Source: BOG-908 sp965199235
Lineage (GTDB): Bacteria; Pseudomonadota; Alphaproteobacteria; Acetobacterales; Acetobacteraceae
Direction of reading: 5' to 3'
Assembly (NCBI GenBank): GCA_965199235.1
Contig: CBDAQU010000002.1
Span: 2,108,001-2,172,000 of the forward strand
DNA length: 64,000 bases
This document shows, in pieces, positions 32,665 through 40,425 of this stretch. Made by a program: the position numbers and the translations under genes. The notes beneath the pieces are model-generated. The model did no database searches and was not told where the DNA came from. It worked only from the letters and a program-made list of their open reading frames with translations. The first letter of the stretch is position 1. Each line of letters starts with the position of its first letter.

Positions 32665-34235
32665 CAGCCCACCGCGCGCTGGTGAAGCTGGGTGATCGCG
32701 CTGAGCGAGGAGAGCAGCGCGCCCTCCTGCCAGCAGCCGACATGCGAGGCGTGTTCGCCGGCCAGCACGATCCGCCCGTCCATCGTCGTCAGCGTCTTGT
32801 AATGGGTGCGCCGCGTCTCCTCGCTCCACATGCCGCAGCAGCCCAGCGTCCACGGCATCCGGCTCCACGCGACGCCCACGCCCGAGGCGAACTCGGTGCG
32901 ATACTGCTTGTGGATCTTCGACCCTTGTTCGAGCGCCGCCTGTACCCGCTCCTCCGGCGTCATCCCGGCGAAATCGTAGGCCGCGGCGCCGAACATGTAG
33001 CCGCCCAGCATGACCGCCGGCCCGCCGGAAAAATAGCCGGTGCTGGGGTAGGACATCACGCTGATCGGCTGGTCGGTGAAGCTGATGCCGCCATAGATCT
33101 GCTCGTCCTGCTCCCAGAACCGACGCTTGAACTCCAGGCCGACCTTGACCGAGGAGTGATAGGGCACGGCCGAGATCGCCGCCTTCATCGGCTCGCTCAC
33201 CTGCACGTCGAGCTGGCTCAGCACGGATAGCGGAATGGTGCAGACGCAGTAATCGGCGTGCACCTGGGTGACGGCGCCCCCGAAACCGTTGTCGGAATAG
33301 GTGACGGTCACGCCATCCGCATCCTGCTGGATCGACGAGACGCGCACGTTATGGGTGACCAGGTCGTTGACCTGCCTTGCGAAGGCGCGGCCGATCATGT
33401 CCATGCCGCCTACCGGCTGGAACATGGTGGTCTGCACGTCGCCGGACATGTTGAATGCCAGGTACTGCCACAGGCCGGACTTCATGACGTCCGCGCGCGG
33501 CAGCAGGTCGGAAGGCACCGGCGCGCCGTCCGGGCCGGCGCCGGGCGGCTTGCTCCAGCCACGGCGGTCGGAGGCCAGCTTGCCGGTATAGGCGTAGTTC
33601 CGGTCGAGCAGACCCCACCCCTTCATGGCCAGCAGCACGTCCCGCCTCTCGTCGTCGCTGACCGGAAGGTCGAGCGATTTCTGGTCGATCGCCTTGGCGA
33701 GCAGTTCCGCCGTGTAGCCGTTGAAATCGGCCATCACCTCGCGGTAGCGCTGCGGCTGCCCGCCGAAGCTCTTGCTGCTGTGCAGGTAGGCGTTGTGGTT
33801 GACCTCGATGAACGGCTCCAACGCCACGCCGAACGCCCGGCAATAATGCAGGATGGCGTTGTGGTGATACGGAATGCGCCACGGGCCGGGGTTGATGTAG
33901 TTGCCCGGCGCGAAATCCACGTGCTGCGTCGCCCCGCCCAGCTCCACCAGCGTGTCGCCGCCGCGCAACGTGAAATTGCGTCCGCCGGAGCGGGTCTGGT
34001 ACTCCAGCACGCGCACGTTGTAGCCGGCCCGGCGCAGCTCATAGGCGGCCAGCATGCCAGCCAGGCCGGCGCCCAGCACCAGCACGCTGGTGCCCGCGCG
34101 GCCGCCGCTCAGCGAGGGCGGCCCGGCAAAGTCGGTCGCCGTCGCATGCCCCAGCTGCGTCATCGCCTGGTACATGGCGACCCCGCCTGCCGCGGCGCCG
34201 ATCCGTGTCAGCAACTGCCTGCGAGTCTGAGCCAT
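32664..34235 (-). CDS. Tat-exported flavin monoamine oxidase family protein
   Basis: FAD-dependent amine oxidase/dehydrogenase, 523 aa. A twin-arginine signal (QTRRQLLTRIGAAAGG) implies folded export to the periplasm. The FAD fold is VLVLGAGLAGMLAAYELRRA with the following RSGGRNFTLRGG, and the C-terminal FAD motif is GRIVLAGEHASH. It oxidises a C-N bond of an unknown amine or amino acid to an imine. The coupled cytochrome c suggests a dehydrogenase passing electrons to the respiratory chain rather than making hydrogen peroxide (inference). Confidence 0.92.
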   Translation of the reverse strand: MAQTRRQLLTRIGAAAGGVAMYQAMTQLGHATATDFAGPPSLSGGRAGTSVLVLGAGLAGMLAAYELRRAGYNVRVLEYQTRSGGRNFTLRGGDTLVELGGATQHVDFAPGNYINPGPWRIPYHHNAILHYCRAFGVALEPFIEVNHNAYLHSSKSFGGQPQRYREVMADFNGYTAELLAKAIDQKSLDLPVSDDERRDVLLAMKGWGLLDRNYAYTGKLASDRRGWSKPPGAGPDGAPVPSDLLPRADVMKSGLWQYLAFNMSGDVQTTMFQPVGGMDMIGRAFARQVNDLVTHNVRVSSIQQDADGVTVTYSDNGFGGAVTQVHADYCVCTIPLSVLSQLDVQVSEPMKAAISAVPYHSSVKVGLEFKRRFWEQDEQIYGGISFTDQPISVMSYPSTGYFSGGPAVMLGGYMFGAAAYDFAGMTPEERVQAALEQGSKIHKQYRTEFASGVGVAWSRMPWTLGCCGMWSEETRRTHYKTLTTMDGRIVLAGEHASHVGCWQEGALLSSLSAITQLHQRAVG

Positions 34236-34390
34236 CTACCACCATCCCATCGTGACGGAACTCTATTTGAGCAAAAACCATGCCCCGAACCAGGAAACTA
34301 TGCCTTGTGGCGGAACTCTCAACCACCCGGAAGACCAAATCGACAAAACCTGCCCTGCACGGTGGCCGGTGCCGGCCAGCGGCCTCGTTC

Positions 34391-34732
34391 ACCAGCGGGA
34401 TCGGCCTGGAGCTGGCGCGCGCGCTCCTCTCGCGCGGCAACACGGTGATCGTGACCGGCCGTGACCAGGGTAGGCTGGAGCGCACTAAACGCGCGCTGCC
34501 GGGCGCTCACGGTTACCAGAGCGACGTCAGCGACACTGAGTTCGCCAAGGAGCTGAAAGGGCAGAGGGCGATGGACCCTGCAGTGCTCCCCGGCCGCGCC
34601 GTCGCTGCCATCAAGGCAGGCCAGCTGGAGATCCGCCCAGGCCAGAGCAACCTGCTCAAGATGATGAGCCGTATCGCCCCTGGTTTTGCGTTTAGTCAGT
34701 TGGCCAAGATGGGTAAGTCGAAGGCTGCATAG
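34391..34732 (+). pseudogene. Short-chain dehydrogenase remnant with internal deletion
   Basis: The N-terminal piece SGIGLELARALLSRG plus NTVIVTGRDQGRL is the start of an SDR Rossmann fold, missing its first strand and TGG motif. After YQSDVSD it jumps to AIKAGQLEIRPGQSNLLKMM and SRIAPGFAFSQLAKMGKS, which is the extreme C-terminus of DltE-like SDRs. The whole catalytic core (Ser, Tyr-x-x-x-Lys) is absent, about half the gene. The frame is still open from 34280, but the product cannot be a working enzyme. Bases 34236-34390 hold nothing else. Confidence 0.75.
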
Positions 34733-34839
34733 CGGCGGGCGCCGCGGTTCGCCGCAACCCGAATGCGGCCTTCATCGGTCGTTAAGTTGTGGGCGGTATC
34801 CTGTGGCGGCCCGTGTTGCCGGAGCCGAGGACCCTAGCT

Positions 34840-35235
34840 GTGACCATCCGTGACGTGCGTTCGATCGAGATCGACCGCGCCGGCCTGAGCGACGCGGTCA
34901 GCCGGTGCCGCAAGGTCTCGACCTCGCTCGGCATGCCCGACGGGATGGTGACGGCGGTGCAGCCGCGCGTGCCCAGCAACGAGGTCGAGTTCACGCTGAC
35001 GAACGGGAGTGGAACGGCGCAGCCGGTGGTGCTGGCCACAGCGTCCTTGGGCGCGCTGGCGGTCGCCTACCTCATAGCGGTTCGCGTTCCAGTGCCGAAA
35101 CAGGCAACCAAATCGATCAGCGTCACCGAACATGGCGTCAGGCTCGTGTTCGAATTCCACGTGCCAACGCCGTCCTCCCTACCCGCGAGGCCAGCGGCCC
35201 CTCTGCCGGCGACCGCGGTTGACTGGCGGACGTGA
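34840..35235 (+). CDS. Unrecognised small protein with one hydrophobic segment
   Basis: About 131 aa from GTG 34840 (MTIRDVRSIEIDRAGLSDA); in-frame GTG at 34789 and 34813 are alternatives. A hydrophobic segment (VVLATASLGALAVAYLIAV) lies in the middle, and a Pro/Ala-rich tail ends the protein. No conserved motif is recognised. The coding call is moderate, based on frame length, base composition by codon position and isolation between other genes. Confidence 0.45.
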   Translation: MTIRDVRSIEIDRAGLSDAVSRCRKVSTSLGMPDGMVTAVQPRVPSNEVEFTLTNGSGTAQPVVLATASLGALAVAYLIAVRVPVPKQATKSISVTEHGVRLVFEFHVPTPSSLPARPAAPLPATAVDWRT

Positions 35236-35293
35236 CAGCCGGGCATCCTGCCCACTTCAGGCGACGCATATGGTTACGGGAGCTCGAGCGCCC

Positions 35294-36379
35294 TCAAGCC
35301 ATGGCGCGCTCGCGAACCGGGGCCAGCCAGCCATGCGCGTCGTTGGTGGCGCCATACTGAATCGCCGTGATCGCGTCGTAGAGGCGCTGGGTCAGCTGCC
35401 CCGTGTGTCCGCCGTTGATCGTCATGCGCGTGCCGCGATAGCCGAGCTCGCCCACCGGCGACACCACGGCGGCGGTGCCGGTGCCCCACATCTCCTGCAG
35501 CCGCCCGTCCCGATAGGCTGCCTCCACCTCGTGGATCGAGATCGCGCGCTCCTCGGTCGGCACGCCCCAGTCCCGCAACAGCTGCAGGACGGAGTCGCGC
35601 GTGATGCCCTCCAGGATCGTGCCGCTGGTCAGCGGCGGGGTCACCACAGTGTCGCCGATGCGCAGCATGATGTTCATCGTGCCAACCTCGTCGAGAAACT
35701 CGCGATGCACGCCGTCGAGCCAGAGCACCTGGGTGAAACCCTGCTGCTCCGCCTCACTGGCCGCGTAAAGGCTGGCGGCGTAGTTGCCGGCCGTCTTGGC
35801 CGCCCCCAACCCGCCCGGCATCGCCCGCACGTGGCTGTCGGTGACCAGTATCTTCACCGGGTTCAGGCCCTCAGGGTAGTAGGCCCCGACCGGGCAGGCG
35901 ATCACGTAATACAGATACTTGCGCGACGGCCGGACGCCGAGGAAGGTCTCCGTGGCGATCACCGTCGGGCGGATGTAGAGCGACGTGCCCCGCTTGGACG
36001 GCACCCAGTCGTGATCGGCTTCGACCAGGGCCTGAAACGAGTCCTGCACCAGCGCGGGGTCCAGCGTCGGGATGCACAGCATGCTGCAGGACCGGTTCAG
36101 CCGGGCAGCGTGCTTGTCGCCGCGAAAGATGCTGACCTGGCCGTTGGCGCCGCGAAACGCCTTCAGCCCGTCGAACACCGCCTGGGCGTAGTGCAGCACG
36201 CAGCAGGCCGGGTCGATGGCGAACGGCGCGTAGGGCACGATGCGGGGGTCGTGCCAGCCTTGCCCGTCCTCGTAGACCATCTGGAACATGTGATCGGTGA
36301 ACGCTTCGCCGAAACGGAGCGATGCGTCTGCCGGACGGGTCTTACGCGCCGTCGCATGCGTTACCGGGAAAGTCTGCAT
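35294..36379 (-). CDS. ilvE: Branched-chain amino acid aminotransferase
   Basis: PLP fold-type IV transaminase for Leu, Ile and Val, 361 aa from ATG 36379 (MQTFPVTHA) with GAAAGG upstream. Class features are FGEAFTDHMFQM, GLKAFRGANGQVSIFR, the PLP lysine in GLGAAKTAGNYAASL, and phosphate-binding SGTILEGITRDS with EVEAAYRDGRLQEMWGTGT. Length and motifs fit the larger BCAT type. It is separated from the lipid A genes by repeat family 3, so probably a separate transcript. Confidence 0.96.
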   Translation of the reverse strand: MQTFPVTHATARKTRPADASLRFGEAFTDHMFQMVYEDGQGWHDPRIVPYAPFAIDPACCVLHYAQAVFDGLKAFRGANGQVSIFRGDKHAARLNRSCSMLCIPTLDPALVQDSFQALVEADHDWVPSKRGTSLYIRPTVIATETFLGVRPSRKYLYYVIACPVGAYYPEGLNPVKILVTDSHVRAMPGGLGAAKTAGNYAASLYAASEAEQQGFTQVLWLDGVHREFLDEVGTMNIMLRIGDTVVTPPLTSGTILEGITRDSVLQLLRDWGVPTEERAISIHEVEAAYRDGRLQEMWGTGTAAVVSPVGELGYRGTRMTINGGHTGQLTQRLYDAITAIQYGATNDAHGWLAPVRERAMA

Positions 36380-36438
36380 GATCGGTGGCGCCTTTCTCGA
36401 GCGTTCAGAGGCGTGAGTTTGGACAGTTCGGACCGCTT

Positions 36439-36507
36439 GGCAAGGCAACGGGCTTGGCCGCTTGACCCCATCAAAGGCGAGCCTTTGAAATCCTCCTACT
36501 TAGGAGG
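36439..36507. repeat. Repeat family 3, copy 1 (3' end of lpxL-like gene)
   Basis: Contains AAAGGCGAGCCTTTGAAATC and ends with the hairpin CCTCCTACTTAGGAGG (36492-36507). The lpxL-like stop TAG lies inside that hairpin (36496-36498, minus). The reverse-complement copy is at 54929-54999. Terminator-like position. Confidence 0.7.
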
Positions 36508-37377
36508 CGGCCATCTGCGGTGCAGCCAGAGCCAGCTTCCTGGGTCGGCGCGTATCCAGCGTTCGAGCACGTCGTTGACCTGCTGGGTCAGCGCGAGGAG
36601 GTCGGCGCTTCGGTCGCCCGTCTGGGGCAGCGCCAGCGGTTGCTCCACCACCAGCCGCAGGCGCGCCGGCCCGACGCGGCGCGCCAGGGCCGGCACCACA
36701 GGGCAGCCGAAATGCAGCGCGAAGGCGGCGACTGCAGGCGAGGTCATCGCAGGCAGGCCGAAGAAGCGCGCCTGCACGCCATCGTTCAGCTTCTGGTCCA
36801 CCAGCAGCGCCAGCGCACCGCCCCGCCGCAGATGGACCATCGCCTGGCGCGCGCCCGTGGCTCCCTTGGCGAACATCTGCGCGCCCTCGCCCTCCGCCGG
36901 CCGCCGCATCCTGCGGATCAGCGCATCCACGCCGGCGTTCTGGGCGGCCCTGTAGAAGCTCGCGACCGGCAGGCCGTGGGCGCGCGCCGCATGCGGCAGG
37001 ATCTCCCAGTTGCCGATATGGCCCGAGAAGAAGATCACCGGCCTGTCCGCCCGCAACCCGGCAAGCACGTCCTGGCCCTCGATCTCCCATCCAGGCCCGG
37101 CCTCCGTGGGCCCGAGGGCCGAAACGTGCGGGAACTCCCCGACGGTCCGGCCGAGCTGCGTCCACACCTCGCGCACCACCCGGCGCCTGCCTGCGTCGTC
37201 CAGTGCGGGCAAAGCCCGGCGCAGGTTGCCGTGCGCCACGCGTGACACCGGCAGCAACGGCCCGAGCAACCCGGCGACCGCACCGCAAAGATTGGATGCG
37301 GCGGCGGGCGGCAATGCCCCGACCATACGCGCCAGGCTCGCCACCAGTGCCGTCTCCGCGCGGGCCAGCAGGGTCAC
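36496..37377 (-). CDS. lpxL: Lipid A late acyltransferase (LpxL/HtrB-like)
   Basis: Membrane acyltransferase that adds a secondary acyl chain to Kdo-lipid IVA, 293 aa from GTG 37377 (MTLLARAETALVASL). The start overlaps the lpxK stop by 4 bp (GTGA). The H-x4-E catalytic motif is in FFSGHIGNWEI. FYRAAQNAGVDALIRRMR and ALLVDQKLNDGVQARFFG are the other blocks of the family. Last gene of the DUF374-waaA-lpxK-lpxL operon. Chain-length preference is unknown. Confidence 0.93.
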   Translation of the reverse strand: MTLLARAETALVASLARMVGALPPAAASNLCGAVAGLLGPLLPVSRVAHGNLRRALPALDDAGRRRVVREVWTQLGRTVGEFPHVSALGPTEAGPGWEIEGQDVLAGLRADRPVIFFSGHIGNWEILPHAARAHGLPVASFYRAAQNAGVDALIRRMRRPAEGEGAQMFAKGATGARQAMVHLRRGGALALLVDQKLNDGVQARFFGLPAMTSPAVAAFALHFGCPVVPALARRVGPARLRLVVEQPLALPQTGDRSADLLALTQQVNDVLERWIRADPGSWLWLHRRWPPPK

Positions 37378-38348
37378 GCGGCCATGATCCGGTCCAGCAG
37401 GCCCTCCAGCGCCGCCTCGTCCTGCCAGACGAGCGACACGCCCACGCTCACGATGCCAGCGCGATCGGCAGGCGCGATGCGCACCCAATCCTTAGGCGTG
37501 GTCACCGCCTGCGCGTCGAGCTCGGCGGCGAGCGCCGACACGCGCGCGAGCTCGGCGCGGCTGAACCGATGATGGTCGGCGAACGGCAGCCGGCGGAGGA
37601 CGTGCACGCCCTCCGCCTCGAGCATGGAGAAGAATTTTTCCGGGCGCGCGATGCCTGCGAACGCAACCGCGGGGGCCTGGCGCAGAGTCGCCAGCTCTGG
37701 TCCTGCGGCCAGCCTGGCCCGCAGCACGGGCAGGCCGGGCGGAAGATGCGCCAGGGCGCGGGCCTCGTCCGCGCCCACCAGGACCGCTGCATCGGCCCGG
37801 GCGGCCGCTACGCGCGCCGGCTCGCGCAGCGGACCGGCCGGCAGCACCCGCCCGTTGCCGAAGCCGGCTGCGCCGTCGATGACCAGAAGGCTTGCCGTCT
37901 TGGCCAGGCTGGGGTTTTGCAGCCCGTCATCCATCACCAGCACCTGCGCGCCCGCCTCCACGGCGGCGCGGGCGGTGGCCGACCGGTCCGCGCCGAGCCA
38001 GGTGGGCGCGCAACCGGCCAGCAGCAGCGCCTCGTCGCCCACCTCCGGCGCGCTGTGCCGTACGGCATCCACGCGCTGCGGCCCGCGCGCGCTGCCGCCA
38101 TGCCCGCGGGTCAGCAGGTGCACAGCGCAGCCGCGCTCCAGCAGCCGCCGTGCAAGGTCCAGGGCGAGCGTCGTCTTGCCTGCGCCGCCGACCGACGCGT
38201 TGCCGCAGCAGATCACCGGCACCGGCGCCCGCCAGCCAGACCTGGCGACACGCCGCGCCGTTGCGAGCCGGACCAGCAGCGATGCGGGCCACAGCACCGC
38301 CTGCGGGACAGGGTTGCCGCCATTCTCCCAAAAGCCGGGCGGCCGCAT
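37374..38348 (-). CDS. lpxK: Tetraacyldisaccharide 4'-kinase
   Basis: Phosphorylates lipid A disaccharide at position 4' to give lipid IVA at the inner membrane. 324 aa from ATG 38348 (MRPPGFWENGG), sharing one base with the waaA stop (TGATG). The P-loop is NASVGGAGKTTLALDL, and VLVMDDGLQNPSL is the LpxK-specific Walker B region. RGHGG and FADHHRFSRAEL are conserved too. Encoded with waaA and lpxL as expected for the pathway. Confidence 0.95.
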   Translation of the reverse strand: MRPPGFWENGGNPVPQAVLWPASLLVRLATARRVARSGWRAPVPVICCGNASVGGAGKTTLALDLARRLLERGCAVHLLTRGHGGSARGPQRVDAVRHSAPEVGDEALLLAGCAPTWLGADRSATARAAVEAGAQVLVMDDGLQNPSLAKTASLLVIDGAAGFGNGRVLPAGPLREPARVAAARADAAVLVGADEARALAHLPPGLPVLRARLAAGPELATLRQAPAVAFAGIARPEKFFSMLEAEGVHVLRRLPFADHHRFSRAELARVSALAAELDAQAVTTPKDWVRIAPADRAGIVSVGVSLVWQDEAALEGLLDRIMAA

Positions 38349-39607
38349 CAGCCTGCGCCGATCAGCGCGGACAGGCGATGCGCCAGGCGGTCGGGCAGGT
38401 CGCTCGCTGCCTGCGCTGCCGCCATGCCCGCCCGGCCCATCGCCGCCGCGCGTGCCGGGTCGGACAGCATCGTGTCCAGCCAGCCGATCACGGCCGTGAG
38501 GTCTGCCACCACGCGCAGGGCGCCGGCACCCTCCAGCGACCGAACCGCGCCGGAAAAGTTCGCCGTCATCGGTCCGGTCGCGACCGCGCAGCCCAGCCTG
38601 GCCGGCTCCCAAGGGTTCTGGCCGCCGCCCGGTGCGAAACCCTTGCCGACCAGCACGATCGGAAAGCAGCGATAGAGCAGGCCCAGCTCGCCCAGCGTGT
38701 CGGCCACCCACAGGCCGCCGGCGGGCGGCGCCTCGCCCAGCGACCGTCTTGGCGCCCCGAATGTCTGGGCCAGCGCCGCCCCGCGCTCGGGATGGCGCGG
38801 CACCACCGCCGTCAGCAGCCCAGGGTGCCGCGCCGCCAAGGCAGTGTGGGCGGCATGCACGATGCCGTCGTCCGCGGCATGCGTGCTCGCCGCCAGCCAG
38901 CGTGGCCGATCGCCGAGCAGGCCTGCCAGGCAAGCGACTTCGGCGCCGTCGGCCGGCAGGGCGGGCGCAGCCGCCTTCAGATCGCCCCAGACGTGCACGG
39001 GGTCGGCACCCAGCATCCGCAGACGGTCAGCATCCGCCTCCGATTGCGCAGCCACGAAACGCAAGCCGCCCAGAACGTGCCGGGCCAGGCCCGGCAGCCT
39101 CGCCCAGGACGCGGCCGAGCGGGCCGACATACGGGCGTTGACCAGCGCGGCCGGCACCGAACGGCGCCGGCAGGCTTCCAGAAGATTGGGCCAAAGCTCG
39201 CTTTCCACGAAACACGCGGCGTCCGGCCGCCAGTGATTAAGGAAACGCGTTGCCCAGGCGGGCACGTCCAGCGGCACGAAGCGGTGCAGCACCCGTCCGT
39301 CCAGACCCAGTTCCGGCAGCCGGCGGGCCAGCAGGGCGGCGCTGGTCACCGTGCCGGTGGTGAACAGTATCTTGGTCCGCCCGGGCAGGGCTGCGACCAA
39401 TGGCAGCACGGACACCGCTTCTCCCACGCTCGCCGCGTGCAGCCAGAGCAGCCGCCCAGGCGGCCGCTCTGCCGTCTCGACGCCGAAGCGTTCGGGCAGG
39501 CGCTCGGCCAACTCTCTGCCGCGTGCCGCCCTCCGGCGCAGCATGATGCGCAAGCCGGGGGAGATGAGCGTGGCGGAGGCGGCCCAGAGCCTGCCGGTCA
39601 GCGGCAC
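38348..39607 (-). CDS. waaA: 3-deoxy-D-manno-octulosonic acid transferase
   Basis: Adds Kdo to lipid IVA from CMP-Kdo. 419 aa. The start is taken at GTG 39607 (MPLTGRLWAASATLI), overlapping the upstream acyltransferase by 10 bp; the frame is open further but shadows that gene. LWLHAASVGEAVSVLPL, FVESELWPNLL, WLAASTHAADD and LVGKGFAPGGGQNPWEPARL are the standard WaaA blocks (GT30). Whether it adds one or two Kdo cannot be told. Confidence 0.95.
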   Translation of the reverse strand: MPLTGRLWAASATLISPGLRIMLRRRAARGRELAERLPERFGVETAERPPGRLLWLHAASVGEAVSVLPLVAALPGRTKILFTTGTVTSAALLARRLPELGLDGRVLHRFVPLDVPAWATRFLNHWRPDAACFVESELWPNLLEACRRRSVPAALVNARMSARSAASWARLPGLARHVLGGLRFVAAQSEADADRLRMLGADPVHVWGDLKAAAPALPADGAEVACLAGLLGDRPRWLAASTHAADDGIVHAAHTALAARHPGLLTAVVPRHPERGAALAQTFGAPRRSLGEAPPAGGLWVADTLGELGLLYRCFPIVLVGKGFAPGGGQNPWEPARLGCAVATGPMTANFSGAVRSLEGAGALRVVADLTAVIGWLDTMLSDPARAAAMGRAGMAAAQAASDLPDRLAHRLSALIGAG

Positions 39608-40299
39608 AGCGCGTCCGCCCGGTCGGCGGCCTGGGTCAACGCCGCTGCGAGCCCCGGCAGGCTGGCGTCGGCCTGGCCGGGTGGAACGATGATCGGCGGC
39701 AGGCACACCAGGGCGCCTCGCCCGAACGGCAGCGGCAGCACCATGCAGTCCCAGCTGCGCAGCGTGATGCGGTGCCGCACCTGCCCCGCCACGGCCAGCA
39801 TGGGCGCCTGCGCCATGGCGGCGAGCAGACCCAGCCCAGGCGCGGCCACCCGGGACGGTCCGCGCGGCCCGTCGGGCGTGATCACCACTGCCTGCCCCGC
39901 CTGCAGGGCCGCGAGCAGGGCGCGCCACCCGGCAGCGCCGCCGCGGTCCCTGGCAGGGCCCTGGCCGGGTTTGGCACGGCCCGAGGAGCCGAGCACCGCG
40001 CGCACGCCGAAGCGCGCCATGACCGCAGCGATGAACCGACCGTCCCGATGCCGGCTGGCCAGGGTTGCGATCTCTCGCCGCGGGAAGCGGCGCCGCGCGA
40101 ACAGCCACAGGGCGGGCGCCAGCGGCAGGCGCTCGTGCCAGCAGGCGACGATGACGGCGCCTTCGGCCAGGAACGGCTCCAGGTGGCCGGCTCCCTCGAC
40201 CGTCCAGCGCGTGCTGCGCAGCGTCCATTCCAGGTACGTGCCGAGAAAGGCGGAGGCGGCGCGCTGGACGGCAGCACGTCTCAGCAGGCGGGAGAACAT
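39598..40299 (-). CDS. DUF374 lysophospholipid acyltransferase-like protein
   Basis: 233-aa acyltransferase-fold protein found upstream of waaA in many alphaproteobacteria. The active-site motif appears as VIVACWHERLPLAPA (an H-E variant of H-x4-D), followed by ALQAGQAVVITPDGPRGPSR and QVRHRITLRSWD. Start ATG 40299. Possibly acylates lipid A or a precursor; activity is not established for the family. First gene of the lipid A operon. Confidence 0.88.
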   Translation of the reverse strand: MFSRLLRRAAVQRAASAFLGTYLEWTLRSTRWTVEGAGHLEPFLAEGAVIVACWHERLPLAPALWLFARRRFPRREIATLASRHRDGRFIAAVMARFGVRAVLGSSGRAKPGQGPARDRGGAAGWRALLAALQAGQAVVITPDGPRGPSRVAAPGLGLLAAMAQAPMLAVAGQVRHRITLRSWDCMVLPLPFGRGALVCLPPIIVPPGQADASLPGLAAALTQAADRADALCR

Positions 40300-40425
40300 T
40301 GCGGCGGGCGACTGGGCACGCGGGTGCGGTAGCACGCAGGACACCGGCCGAGAAAGTCCGCTGCCTCTGGCCTCGGCGTCGCGCGCGCGCCTACCCTGGC
40401 GCCGAGCACAGCCCGAGGCGGACCG

